NCBI GenBank assembly: GCA_023362775.1
Contig: JALMGJ010000005.1
Coordinates: 62,563,463-62,627,462, forward strand
DNA: 64,000 bases
Reading direction: 5' to 3'
Source of the DNA: Charina bottae
Lineage: Eukaryota; Chordata; Lepidosauria; Squamata; Charinaidae
The notes below the pieces were generated by a model. That model had not been told where the DNA came from. It ran no database searches and saw only the letters and a program-made list of their open reading frames with translations. A program made the position numbers and the translations under genes. Positions 10,768 to 22,367 of this stretch are shown here, piece after piece (position 1 is the stretch's first letter; the number at the start of each line of letters is the position of its first letter).

Positions 10768-11037
10768 TTGGCAGTTCATTTTCCAAATGTGTTCAGGAAT
10801 ATATGGAAGAAGGAATGGGCAACTCCAGCCAGAATCAAGCAGTGTTATAGACTGAGATACAGGAATTCTCTTCCCACTAATATAATGGAACAATTAAATG
10901 TTCCTTTGGTTGATGCACCTATTGCAACCCTCACATACTTCACAGCCAGCACAGGTCCTTCACAGGCAATTCAAAGCTTCCTTGCCCGCTTTTCACACAG
11001 CAGCTACAAATTCTTTGTTAGAGCAACCTCTGTGTGA
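10768..11037 (+). pseudogene. Possible DIRS-like gag fragment
   Basis: A 89-residue open frame contains an arrangement W-K-x-P, then RYRNSLP, then VPLVDAPIATL. The motif V-D-x-P-I-A-x-L after a basic, proline-rich block resembles the ORF1/gag of vertebrate DIRS retrotransposons. There is no neighbouring DIRS reverse transcriptase or tyrosine recombinase. The assignment rests on a weak motif and could be chance. Confidence 0.3.
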
Positions 11038-12339
11038 GCAGAGGAAATGGCAGGCATAGATAATATCCCTAAACTGACAAAGGATGTACAAGAACATTTC
11101 CTGAACAGCTGCTCTTCTGGCAGATTCTTTGCTTCTGAGCCATGCTGTTATGGCAACAAACTTGGAAGCTAGGAGAAATCTCTAGCATACAGTTAGCATG
11201 AGGGTACAGGTATACAAGCTTGTTTTGAATCAGTTCCTTTTGTGGGAATAAAGTTTTTTGGGAAATATTGTCATGTTGTCTTGGTTGAAGCATATGACAA
11301 AACAATTCTTTTTCTAAGGGCAAACAAAACTAGAAGATTTTGCAGTCCTTTCAGTCCAACTGATATACTCTGAGACATTTCAAGGAAATTTCAGATCCAA
11401 ATGATCTGGAACATCAAGAATCTCAAATAAGACCTATTCACTTCAATGAATGTTGTTCAGTTTTCCAGAGTTCATAAACAGCAAATATGCCTCTTTAATC
11501 TGATGCCAAAGCCACTGAGGGTTATTGGAATGTGTGGGAGACAATGGCCAAAGGCTATGCTTAGAATTTGCTTGGATGCCAAGAAAGAAATTTGTGGCAT
11601 CATGTTGTTCAAGACAGATGTCAGTTTTCTGGAGCTTAATGGAATTTTTGTTTTGGCATTGAAAAATTGAAGGGAAAGCATATACTGATAAAAATAGTGT
11701 TCCTAAGCAAGCTTATCTGAGTAAGCAATAAAAGACATACTCCAGGATTCTCAACAGGATGGAATGAACTTGCAGTTAATAAAGGTGGAACATCTATAGG
11801 AGTTTCTAGTAATGTATAGTAGTTACTTGGCTCAGCAAGGCCTGTATCAAGTTGTTGGAATGGCATCTCAATATAACTGTTCTCCATCTGCTAATGTTTC
11901 AGCTTGGCTTTCTGAATGTAGACTCGTTTGTAATGAGTTAGGTTTGTAATACTTAGGTTCAACATGTTTTCTCAAAGTTTTGGGTCCAGACACAAGTGGA
12001 GTCAATCTGTTTCCCAGTATACAAAAGGGCTCCTTTTGTCTTTATGCCTATATTCTTCCATAGACATATAAGCCCAATAAGCCAAAACATAGGTCACATA
12101 AGTGACAATGATGACTATGAAAGTCATTCCTAAACTATGTAGTTCCTTCTGTGAAGAGGACAAGCCCATTTAGAGTATGCAAACTGTCCAGTTCCATTAC
12201 CTGGAGATCTCCCACCTATAAGGCATTCATTTTAATATGATCCAATGAATTACTGCATCTAGGTATCAGTTTAGAACATGTACTATCTCTTGATTCAAAT
12301 GTTATGGTGGAGAATAGGGTTCATTACCATATTGACTCT
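11038..12339. other. No recognisable feature
   Basis: Mixed-composition intronic DNA without convincing ORFs, RNA genes or repeat families. Confidence 0.4.
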
Positions 12340-12760
12340 AATGGTCTCATATGTATTGAGAACAAGGTGGTGCCCTGTGGCACTCTGCGGTATAACTGTC
12401 AAGCTGATGAGGCCCACTCAATACTACTTTCTGAAGCCATCCCTTCAAATAAGAGTGGAATCACCGTAGAATAGTGGTCCCAACCCTTACTGAAGGGAGA
12501 TTATTTAGAAGTATAGTCTGATGAATGGTATCGAAAGCCACTGCAAGGTCGTGAAAAATCAACAGTCATACTCCCTCTGTCTCCCCCCGCCCCCAAGGAG
12601 GTAGTCCATCAGAATGACCAAGGCTAATTCAGTCCCAAAATCAGGACTGAATTTAGATAGCTTTGGGTCAAGATAATTGGGTTCTTCCAAAAATGTTTGG
12701 AGCTGGACAGACAGTGCCCTATCCTTTATATTTTGCCCAGAAATTGGGTACTAATGAATA
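12340..12760 (-). mobile_element. Old, degenerate L2-like LINE fragment
   Basis: On the minus strand a frame near 12530-12560 reads LAVAFDTIH, matching the catalytic aspartate motif of L2-type reverse transcriptases. Surrounding text is scattered with stops and frame changes, so this is an ancient copy. Confidence 0.5.
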
Positions 12761-13240
12761 GGTGTTAGTTATTATAAACCTCTAGATTCAAGACAGGTTT
12801 TATTTTTTATTTTTTAATCTTCATTTATTTTAAAGATTAAAAAATACGTTTAAGCTGTCAGCACCTATTCCAGTATGCAAAACTGTGTCCACTACTTCCT
12901 GGATCTACCCAGACATCCTCCCCCAGTTACCTCAAATAAGCCAGATGGACAAGGGTTAAGTATGTATTCCTAGGTTTCAGGACTGCTGTACAAGACCATT
13001 TAGCACTGAAAGGAAAATAGTCGTATTCACTAAGAGCATGTGCAGTGAGGACATACTTCCTACCATATGCTCAGCTGTTGGGGTTTCAGCAAAGGTGGAG
13101 CCCTTCAAATGAATCAATGCACACATGACCATTGACCAATCACAGTTATAAGGAAGCACCATTTGTCTTCGTGTATTATATCTTTTATAAGTATTTAATA
13201 TTATTGTATCTCACACTATATTTGATGGGAACTACCTTGA
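12761..13240. other. No recognisable feature
   Basis: AT-rich sequence without an identifiable repeat or gene. Confidence 0.4.
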
Positions 13241-13503
13241 GCATAGTCTATGAAAAAAAAAATCCCCTGAGTTCTAGAAGGCCCTTAAGACCTAGTTCTG
13301 TTCCTAGGCCTGGGGTGAGTGTGTTTGTGGAGCCTCTGTTGTGCTTTTTGATTGTTATGGTTGTTTTTTAGATTAGGCTGCTATATTTTGTTGTTACGTT
13401 TTTAAGTGTTTTAATTGCATAGTCTGATGCCACCAGAGTCTTCTGGAGTGGGCAGCCATAAATAATAACAACGAGAACAACAACAACAACAACAACTAAC
13501 AAT
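13241..13503 (+). mobile_element. L2/CR1-type 3' end with AAC microsatellite tail
   Basis: The segment CCAGAGTCTTCTGGAGTGGG followed by CAGCCATAAATAATAA matches the common squamate L2 3' end. It is followed by (AAC)n at about 13474-13498. Confidence 0.6.
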
Positions 13504-13681
13504 AATATACTTAGATATATTTGGTGTAATTTAGTCAACAGGTTTCAAAAAGGCAAATATATTTCTTTGGTTGTGTGATCACCTATATAAGGTGCTATTT
13601 ACTATGTTTTAAATGTTCTTAGAGATATATTATAAATAAAAGACTACATGGACATATTGGGAAATTAGAAACACTGTAGAT

Positions 13682-14002
13682 CAGAGCTTTCCAAACTTTT
13701 CATGTTGGTGACACACTTTTTAGAGATGCATCATTTCGCGACACACTCTTACAGCAGGGCATCATTTCGCGACACACTCTTATAGCAGGGCATCATTTCA
13801 CGACACACTCTTACAGCAGGGCACAAAGTAGGCACTAGGACCTGCACGGAATCACAGCAGGTTTGGAGGGAGCAAGGCACAAGGCAGGCACTAGGACCTG
13901 CGTGGAATCCTGGCAGGGCTCGGAGGCAGCAGCCAACGCGACACACCCAGACACTGCAGCCGACACACTAACGTGTCCCGACACACAGTTTGAAAAGCTC
14001 TG
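13682..14002. mobile_element. hAT MITE with 31-bp internal repeats
   Basis: Ends are CAGAGCTTTCCAAAC and, inverted, CAGAGCTTTTCAAAC. The 8-bp duplication CTGTAGAT lies at 13674-13681 and 14003-14010. Three 31-bp units beginning CATCATTTCGCGACAC (or CACGACAC) start at 13729, 13760 and 13791. It sits 183 bp upstream of a DOCK1 exon acceptor and shares its terminal repeats with the MITEs at 24899, 34024, 52457 and 55356. Confidence 0.9.
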
Positions 14003-14193
14003 CTGTAGATGATATATTAATAAAACCAATTTGCTATTTTTAGAAATATGACTTTGAACTTTGAATTTCTCTGTTATTTTTATAGATTTTGAGACACTTT
14101 TATTTTGAAATTTTGTCATAAATGAAGCAATTTCACAGATATTGTTTGATTCTATTTCCTTTCCCACCCCTTTCCCTGATATGTAGACTGTAG

Positions 14194-14314
14194 GGAGATC
14201 TTGATGCCAATGATGACGGATCAACTGAAGTATCATTTGGAAAGGCAAGAAGACCTGGATGCCTGTTGCCGATTGCTCAGTAATATTCTTGAAGTTCTAT
14301 ATAGGAAAGATGTG
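14194..14314 (+). CDS. DOCK1: DOCK1 internal exon (Rac exchange factor), partial gene
   Basis: The 121-nt exon starts after an AG acceptor with one base completing an arginine codon, then reads EILMPMMTDQLKYHLERQ and on to EVLYRKDV, followed by a GTTAGT donor at 14315. DOCK1 is a cytoplasmic CDM-family guanine-nucleotide exchange factor. It works with ELMO to activate Rac in engulfment, cell migration and myoblast fusion. The exon lies in the helical scaffold between the DHR-1 and DHR-2 domains. From my memory of the family, DOCK2 and DOCK5 are much less similar here, so DOCK1 is preferred. The donor is a non-optimal GTTAGT, but the next exon continues in phase. Confidence 0.9.
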
Positions 14315-17300
14315 GTTAGTAACCATTGTATATATTTAATTCTGACATTTTGAATTTTTGAAACTCCTATGAATAAAATTGAGGTTTTAAAAATGGAGCA
14401 TTTGTTTTTCTAATAATGCCATTCACCTAGAGTTCTGCTTTGAAAGGAAAAGGTGAAAAGTTGGTATTATGGCATGCATTTGATATGTTATTTATACCTA
14501 ATCCTTATTTTATCAGATATAAAGTTTGCTTAGGAACTAGAAGATCCAGATTTACTGGAATGCAAGCACTTTATTTCTCTTTGTAGATGTGATAGCTTGG
14601 AGAAGAATGAACTTCAAGCTTTATCTTGGCTTCTGTTAAGCACCACATTTCAGATGGTCTATGATATACCATTCAGTAGGGATGCTGTGATAAAAGTGTA
14701 GTCTCTGTTTCAGTAGTTCAGCAGAGACTGAGCTCTGGCACCTTATCCATACTCCTTTATCCATGGACTAGATTTGTATAGATGACTACTTGTTTTTTTG
14801 TTCAGTTTAAGGGCTGGTTGGTTTTTGCTGCTTCAGATTGCAATTCCTGATATACTTAGATTCCTAAGAGAAATACCAGGAAAACCTAGTGGGAACTTAT
14901 TTAGTAAGCCCAGAGCCAGAGTTGCCTAGATGAGATGGGCTGCATACAACTTGAAAAATAAACAAACAAACAAACAAACAAACAAACATAAAGCTACTAT
15001 CTAGGAATTAAGAGGTTTCTTAACAATATTCCTAGTTTCAGTGAGAACAGGAATGGAAAATTATGCAGTATGGCCTAGTGAGTGCTGCTCTACGTACCTA
15101 TCCATCTACGTGCTGTTCTACAAGGAGGACTTTAGGTTTTCATGCCATAGTCTTTTGAAGATGGCTTTTAATTGTATTCATAAGCATAGATGTTTGTTTG
15201 AAGTATGTGTGTGTGAGAGAGCACACACAAGTTTTATTTTAAAGTTTTATCACCATGGGAAGTCTGTTGCTTTTTTAGTTTCGCCTTGAAAATGGCTTGT
15301 CTTTGAAAAACACAAACAAACCTTCTTAGCCATGGATAAATCTTGTATGTTTGTAGGATAGTATGAATTATTAACCTGTGAATTTAAAATACATATCAAA
15401 CCCCAAAATTGTTTTACGTTCCTAAAACAATGCATATCATATTGACTATCTCACTAAAAAGAATAGAAAGAGAATGGTTCTCTGAGAACTACACAATAGT
15501 CTAGGGATGGTTGTCCTTTTGTTACTAATACATAACATAGGAGCTTTCCCAGATGTCACAGATTGGGAGAAGGGATAATTTTAAAGCTTCCTGGCAGTCC
15601 CCTTTTCCTAAAATTTTCCACTAAAGAATAATTATGATAGCTGCTGCCACTCAGACTGTTGACCAAATCTGAAAATTATGACCCTGAGATTGAATGAAAA
15701 AGACACTGATTAGTGTTCACCAGTTGTGCTATTGTATAAAAGTATTATATGAGAGAAGTTGTTTGAGAAATAAGATACGGATTCTATCTATTCAGCCTCT
15801 CGGCATGGGTCCTATTAAGCAGATACTTTAAAAGGCACTACTGCATCATACCAAAAAGTGTGAATTCAACACACTCGGCTTAGCAATTCTTTTGTGTAGC
15901 TGTCAGTAACTGAATCTATTATTGCACTATATTTCCATTGTTCCTAAATCTCAATATGCAACTTTATCAGCGTGATGAAATTATGCTTGTTTGACCAAGT
16001 TTCTTTTATGCACTGAAAGGGCTTGGTATTCCTTAAGGATTAAGCTAGTGAACTCTTACCTTAAATGTAGTTTTTAGCATGCAAGATATATAACAGTGGC
16101 CTGTGTTTTAAACCTTCCTGAAGTCTTTACTAAATGTAATTTTGATTGGTAATACAATCCACTGGTGCAGGACTTAATATTTACCAAAAAAAAAAAAAAA
16201 AGTTGGTTGCTGTGCACCTTGGGGCACAAGCAATTATCTTTTAGTTTCTTTACCTGCTGAGATTAGCAAAGTTGAAGACTTTTGCTTAGGAAGGTGCCAG
16301 CAGACCTGCTGAGAAGGCAGAGTAAGTAAGAGATGAATAGGCTGAACTGAGAGAACTCATTTTTGAATGGTGATAAAAGTCCATTTCCTAAGGAATTATT
16401 GGGAAATGGAAGAGAATATTTATTGGTGAAAAATTTAATTATGAGGGTCAGGGAGCAAAGAAACTATTAACAAGCACTGATGATAAAGACAGTGAAACCA
16501 ATTCATCCTTTCTTAAATAGGAAAATAAATACATGCAAAATACTGATACTTTTCTTTTGGTAATTTTTGTTTATATACCATATATATATATAAACAAAAA
16601 TTATATATAATTTATTAGCAAAGGGGTAAAATAATTGTTCGAAGAACATCTTCATAAAGTAGCGTGCAAAAAAAAAAATGTAACAGCCATAATAGCAAAC
16701 TTTGTTCCTTTGTAACAAAATTCAATTGCAATTGGAGGCAGCTTTAAAAGAGAAGTTTTTATAGCTGCACATCAGTAAAAAGAGAGTTCTATGTTTGTGT
16801 GGAAATTGGCCTTAGTGTATGGTTCTTCTAATCAATTAAACAATTGATTGTTTAAACTTTTAAGATCAATATTATTATTGTAACTGGCAGTTGGACTAAA
16901 TTAGTTACAATTTTTTATTTCTTAGCTGTCATCTGCAACTGGTTGGAGTTCTTTTGTTGTAGTTTCAATTATTGAACTGTCTTTAGAAGCTTCTCTATAT
17001 AAAGCACATTGTAGTAGTACCATTTGGAAGTAAACACTGTGTTGGGGCTTTGTACCATCTATAGCGATTAAACTCTCTTCCTGCTCTGCATTTTCAAGCA
17101 GATAAAATAGGATTTGATAAGTAGATTTATTGCAGAGAATTAGGAAGTCATCTACAGTACATAAATAAGTTTTTCATCTAAGAGCATCCTGGAATCCTGT
17201 CCTCTATATATGTTAGTCCACTACTAGGCATTTTCCTCCCACCTTTTCAAATCAGTGTCTGTGCAGCTTTGCACTTCCAGTCATGAGGGTTTGCACCAAC

Positions 17301-18011
17301 TAATGGTTTCCTCTAGTGTGAGAATCAGAGATTCCTTTTTTAGCAGGTACAACTCATACAGACTGCATGAAGGAGTACTTTTCAAGTAGGGCTTCACTTC
17401 GCTGTATGTATGAAAGAGCTCTTGGATACAACTCCTGGATACAGATGCACCAGTTGAGTCTAGGAGTACCACTTGTAGTTACTATTTATACTTGGCTTTA
17501 GCATGGAATACATCAGTTATTTATTTTTTAATCCGTTCAATCATGTCCGATTCTCAGAGAATGTCTGGACAAGTCCCTGCAGTTTTCTTGGCAAAGTTTT
17601 TCAGAAGTGGTTTGCCATTGCCTCCTTTGTAGGGATATTAGGCCATGGGTATTAATATTAAAAGAAAAAAAAAGAAGTATTTCGAGGATTGGCTATTCAA
17701 GAACATTATATATTGAAGATCCCAACCAAAGAAAGTTAAATACATGTTGCATACATTTGGGAATGTTTGCTTTCTCCTACACTTCCCTTTTAATTAACCT
17801 GTCTACAACATTCAGAGAGGGCCATAGAGCTGAAAAATTTTAATAAGACTTCCTATACTTGGACACTGCTTTAGAAAATCAGTACATCTGAGCATTGATT
17901 CATAGTGAGACTGAAGCAAAGGGATTCAGAATTGTTTGCTACATACATAAAGCTGACTATTTAATCTTCTTGGATTGCTTTTGGTCATTTCTTTTTATGT
18001 TTTGTTTTTAG
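14315..18011 (+). other. DOCK1 intron between the two exons
   Basis: A 3.7 kb phase-0 intron. It holds (AAAC)n at about 14960-14988, a poly(A) run near 16184-16201 and a minus-strand SINE remnant at 17522-17632. The rest shows no ORF or repeat that I recognise. Confidence 0.8.
17522..17632 (-). mobile_element. Truncated tRNA-SINE (same family as 500-757)
   Basis: The reverse complement reads GGCAATGGCAAACCACTTCT then CTGCAGGGACTTGTCCAG and GAATCGGACATGATTGAAC, the 3' half of the SINE seen at 500-757. The tRNA head is missing. Confidence 0.75.
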
Positions 18012-18107
18012 GGACCAACACAACGACATGTGCAGATAATTATGGAAAATCTATTGAGGACAGTAAACAGAACAGTCATATCAATGGGACGTGACTCAGA
18101 ACTCATA
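18012..18107 (+). CDS. DOCK1: DOCK1 internal exon following 14194-14314
   Basis: The 96-nt exon follows TTTTTAG and ends at a GTAAGT donor (18108). It encodes 32 residues starting GPTQRHVQIIMENLLRTV and ending SMGRDSELI, in phase 0 at both ends. Joined in phase with the previous exon it continues the DOCK1 helical scaffold. By recollection of the family, TQRHVQ with SMGRDSELI fits DOCK1, while DOCK5 has TQWHVQ and DOCK2 diverges further. The following exon, expected to begin with GNFVACM, was not seen up to 64000, so the next intron is at least 45.9 kb. Confidence 0.93.
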
Positions 18108-19067
18108 GTAAGTGCTTTTTGGTAAATATCCAAAAATATTTTTGCAATATAGGAAAGTACATAATCCACTAGAGTTCCTTCCTGTAGGATCCAGTATGTT
18201 TACAACGTTTGGGAAAAATCCTAATTGCTTGGTTAATTTCATTGGGGTTTATACTAAACAGTTTCCCATTCAGTTGCTTTGAGAGATATGAAATTGAACT
18301 GTTGGTTCATTCCAATAAATAAACAACACTTTTGTATTTATGCAATATTTTCACTTTATGATGACTAGGAGTAAATTAAAAATTATTTCTAAAATAAGAA
18401 CTATAAAGCCATGATATATATTACTATTTGTATGGAATTGTTTTATTTTTTTCTATTTCTTTAATTTTGGCTGCATTAAAAAATGGCTGACTATTTTTCT
18501 TTAGAATCTCTTCCATCTGTCTCACTTATATCTATCTTCAGAGTTTCTTTTATTCTGGGCTCCTCCTATGAGCTGATAGAGGATGACCACTGAATTAAGA
18601 ATGGAGGGTTAGCTGATAGAGTGACTGATGAATTAAAAAGGAAAATAACTTTAAAATGTAAAATAGACAAATTGGTGTCAAGTCATAGAAAAACAGTGAA
18701 AATATGGTATTAAATTATCCATACATTTCACAATAATAAAAGCATAATAAATGAATTGATTATAATATAACTAATGTAATCAGCTAGTAATCAGTGTAAT
18801 AAAATGAGCAATCAGACAAAGTTGCAATGTAAATGATTAAAATCATAATAAATGAAAAACTGTACATAATAAATCAGAAATTAAAGCATAATCAATGGCA
18901 AAAATTATATGATTTCAGATCAAAATAAATTATATCAAATTCTAATCCTTACATACTCCATTCCCAGTGTAAGCATCTTTAAATACTGAGAATATTTAAG
19001 CAGGAGATGGGCGGGGATAAATTGAATAAATAAAGTATGGTATGTACTACTCTAGTGAAGGCTCTGA
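18108..19067. other. Intronic AT-rich sequence with a short L2 tail
   Basis: It is mostly unassigned AT-rich DNA. The segment GGAGATGGGCGGGGATAAAT with an AATAAATAAA run at about 19003-19035 is a plus-strand L2 3' terminus only. Confidence 0.5.
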
Positions 19068-19418
19068 AGTTTTAGTTTTCAGCAGGGCCTTGCTGAAGAG
19101 GACTTCTCTTCAGTGAAGGTTTATATGAAGCAACCCCTCAAAACTGCTTCACGAAGTAACACGGTCCCCTTGTTTATTAGAGCGATGAGACCCTGTTGCT
19201 TTTGTTGTGCTGCTTTTTATCCCCTCTCAATCTTCTCATGCAGAGCTGGCTGAAATGCTTCCAGGCTGGGTGACTTCAGCAAAGGCTACTTGAGCCCTGC
19301 AGCATCCACCAAAGCTGTCCAGCCTAAAAACACCTCAGGCAGCACTGAGGGAAGCCTTCTGCTGCAGCACCAACCTGAGACGGTCCAAGGCAAATTGTGT
19401 AGTCTCTTCACCTTGACA
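19068..19418 (-). mobile_element. Candidate solo LTR
   Basis: On the minus strand this starts TGTCAAGGTGAAG. It then has a TATA-like GATAAAAAGCAGC and an AATAAA about 35 nt further on, followed by GT-containing sequence. That order (promoter, then polyadenylation signal) is LTR-like. No flanking internal region and no clear 4-6 bp target duplication were found, so the boundaries and identity are tentative. Confidence 0.35.
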
Positions 19419-19477
19419 AATAGAATCACAGTACCTTTTCTCTGCTAAGACTGCAGAGAAAAGTTTGTTGTTGTTGT

Positions 19478-21145
19478 TCAGTCATTTAGTCGTGTCCGAC
19501 TCTTCGTGACCTCATGGACCATAGTACGCCAGGCCTTCCTGTCCTCCACTGTCTCTCGGAGTTTACTCAAATTCATGTTCATTACATCGGTGATGCTATC
19601 TAACCATCTCATCCTCTGCCGTCCCCTTCTCCTTTTGCCCTCAGTCTTTCCCAGCATCAGGGTCTTTTCCAGTGAGTCCTCTCTTCGCATTAGGTGGCCA
19701 AAGTATTTGAGCTTCAGCTTCAGCATCTGTCCTTCCAATGAGCAGTCAGGGTTGATTTCCTTTAGGATTGACTGGTTTGACCTCCTTGCAGTCCAAGGGA
19801 CTCTCAAGAGTCTTCTCCAGCACCACAGTTCGAAAGCATCAATTCTTCGGCGCTCAGCCTTCCTTATGGTCCAACTCTCACAGCCATACATTGCTACTGG
19901 AAAAACCATAGCTTTAACTATACGGACCTTTGTCGGCATGGTGATGTCTCTGCTTTTTAATATGCTGTCTAGGTTTGCCATAGCTTTCCTTCCAAGGAGC
20001 AAGCGTCTTTTAATTTCATGGCTGCAGTCACCGTCTGCGGTGATCTTGGAGCCCAAGAAAATAAAATCTGTCACTGCTTCCATTTCTTCCCCTTCTATTT
20101 GCCAGGAAGTGATGGGACCAGATGCCATGATCTGGGTTTTTTTAATGTTGAGTTTCAAGCCAGCTTTTGCACTCTCCTCTTTCACCCTCATCAAGAGGCT
20201 CTTTAGTTCCTCTTTGCTTTCTGCCATTTCATCTGCATATCTGAGGTTGTTGATATTTCTCCCGGCAATCTTAACTCCGGCTTGTGATTCATCCAGCCCG
20301 GCATTTCTCATGATGTATTCTGCATATAAGTTAAATAAGCACGGTGATAATATACAGCCTTGTCGTACTCCTTTCCGAATTTTGAACCAGTCGGTTGTTC
20401 CATGTCCGGTTCTAACTGTTGCTTCTTGACCCGCATACAGGTTTCTCAGGAGACAGGTAAGGTGGTCTGGTACTCCCATCTCTTTAAGACTTTGCCACAG
20501 TTTGTTGTGATCCACACAATCAAAGGCTTTAGCGTAGTCAATGAAGCAGAAGTAGATGTTTTTCTGGAACTCTCTTGCTTTTTCCATGATCCAGCGAATG
20601 TTGGCAATCTGATCTCTAGTTCCTCTGCCTCTTCGAAACCCAGCTTGCACTTCTGGTAGTTCTCGGTTCACATGCTGCTGAAGCCTAGCTTGTAGGATTT
20701 TGAGCATAACCTTGCTAGCATGTGAAATGAGCGCAATTGTACGGTAGTTTGAACATTCTTTGGCATTGCCTTTCTTTGGAATTGGAACGTAAACTGACCT
20801 TTTCCAATCCTGTGGCCACTGTTGAGTTTTCCAAATTTGTTGGCATATTGAGTGCAGCACTTTAACAGCATCATCTTTTAGGATTTTAAATAGCTCAGCT
20901 GGGATACTGTCTTCTCCGCTAGCTTTGTTGTTAGTAATGCTTCCTAAGGCCCACTTGACTTCACTCTCTAGGATGTCCGGCTCAAGGTCAGTGACCACAC
21001 CATCGTATTTATCAGGGATATTAAGATCTTTCTTGTATAGTTCTTCTGTGTATTCTTGCCACCTCTTCTTAATCTCTTCTGCTTCTGTTAGGTCCCTGCC
21101 TTTTTTGTCCTTTATCATGCCCATCTTTGCACAAAACGTTCCCTT
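19478..21145 (-). pseudogene. BovB reverse transcriptase, copy 1, catalytic box deleted
   Basis: About 548 codons are open on the minus strand. The reverse transcriptase motifs are NYRTIALIS, AGFRRGRGTRDQIANIRW, CFIDYAKAFDCVDH and KGVRQGCILSP. The C-terminal segment includes ELWCWRRLLRVPW and ends TKSRTRLND. The catalytic box reads YADE rather than YADD, because an in-frame deletion of about 9 nt near 20223-20238 removed the second aspartate and following residues. The enzyme is therefore expected to be dead although the frame is open. The upstream part of the protein (21778-22355, minus) is cut off by the nested L1. Confidence 0.88.
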
Positions 21146-21152
21146 GATATCT

Positions 21153-21547
21153 ATGTATGGTGTATGATGGTGTATGATGTATGGTGGCTATGTTTAAAAG
21201 CAAAAAAATATTGGGTCAAAATACATAAATATGTATGTAAAATATTCGACAAAGAAATAAGAATAAGACCAGAATTATATTTATTGGGTAAAATTGAAGA
21301 CAATATAAATAAAAAACAAAAGATTTTATTTCAGTATCTAAGTACAGCTGCAAGGATAAAATACGCCCAATACTGGAAACAAGAAAATATTCCAACAAAA
21401 GAAGAATGGATTATAAAAGTAATGGATTTAATGCAATCAGACAAATTAACAAATTTAATAAAAGGAAAAGAAATGGGGAAGTATAATGAAACATGGGACC
21501 CCTTCATAAAATATATTCAAAAAGAATATAACATTAAATAGAGAACA

Positions 21548-21580
<33 letters not shown>

Positions 21581-21770
21581 GTACAAATAAAGAAGGGGCG
21601 AAAGGAAAAAAAAATGAGATATAAGAAAAGAAAAATGTAACTCAAGTATTTACAAGAATTTTTTTGTTTGTTGTTATGTGTTATATATGTTCATTGTTAT
21701 GTGTTATATGTTTGGTTTATGTTTTATGTTAAATGTAATAATAAAAAATTATATCTACAAAAAAAAAAAA
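21153..21770 (+). mobile_element. L1 3' end nested in BovB copy 1
   Basis: A plus-strand, 5'-truncated L1 of 618 bp ends in a poly(A) run and is flanked by GATATCT at 21146-21152 and 21771-21777. It encodes the last ~120 residues of L1 ORF2 at 21164-21541, with STAARIKYAQYWKQ and IPTKEEWIIKVMDL, followed by a 3' UTR with (AAT)n. It inserted after BovB copy 1. Confidence 0.85.
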
Positions 21771-22367
21771 GATATCTCCGATTTTCTTGAAGAGATCTCT
21801 AGTCTTCCCCATTCTATTGTTTTCCTCGATTTCTTTGCATTGTTCATTTAAGAAGGCCTTCTTATCTCTCCTTGCTATTCTCTGGAATTCTGCATTCAGT
21901 TGTTTATATCTTTCCCTTTCTCCCTTGCCTTTTGCTTCCCTTCTTTCCTCAGCTATTTGTAAAGCCTCATCAGTCAGCCACTTTGCTTTCTTGCATTTCT
22001 TTTTCTTTGGGATGGTTTTAGTTGCTGCCTCCTGTACAATGTTACGAACCTCCATCCATAGTTCTTCAGGCACTCTGTCTACCAGATCTAATCCTTTAAA
22101 TCTATTCCTCACCTCCACTGTATATTCATAAGGGATATGATTTAGGTCATACCTGATTGGTCTAGTGGTTTTCTCTACGTTCTTCAATTTAAGCCTAAAT
22201 TTTGCGATAAGAAGCTCATGATCTGAGCCACAGTCAGCTCCAGGTCTTGTTTTTGCTGATTGTATAGAGCTTCTCCATCTTTGGCTGCAAAGTATATAAT
22301 CAATCTGATTTCGGTATTGACCATCTGGTGATGTCCATCACCATCTGGTGATGTCCAGAGAAAAGTT

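Larger units (their letters stand above)
19466..22355 (-). mobile_element. BovB (RTE) LINE copy 1, 5' truncated, interrupted by an L1
   Basis: Oriented on the minus strand, it ends at the left with the BovB terminus and an (AAC)n tail. It is 5' truncated within the endonuclease (WTSPDG). The 12-bp duplication CAGAGAAAAGTT at 19454-19465 and 22356-22367 marks the insertion. An L1 3' end (21153-21770) is nested within. The 5' junction carries a ~20-bp tandem repeat (ACCATCTGGTGATGTCCA twice). The body is very close to copy 3 at 55591-58142. Confidence 0.92.

Noticed and set aside
13729..13821. 31-bp repeats as a CRISPR-like array
   Set aside because: They are contiguous without spacers, lie inside a hAT MITE, and the genome is vertebrate.
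19506..21167. Plus-strand ORFs opposite BovB copy 1 (and minus-strand ones opposite copies 2 and 3)
   Set aside because: They are antisense shadows of the reverse transcriptase frame and recur at the same relative place in each copy.
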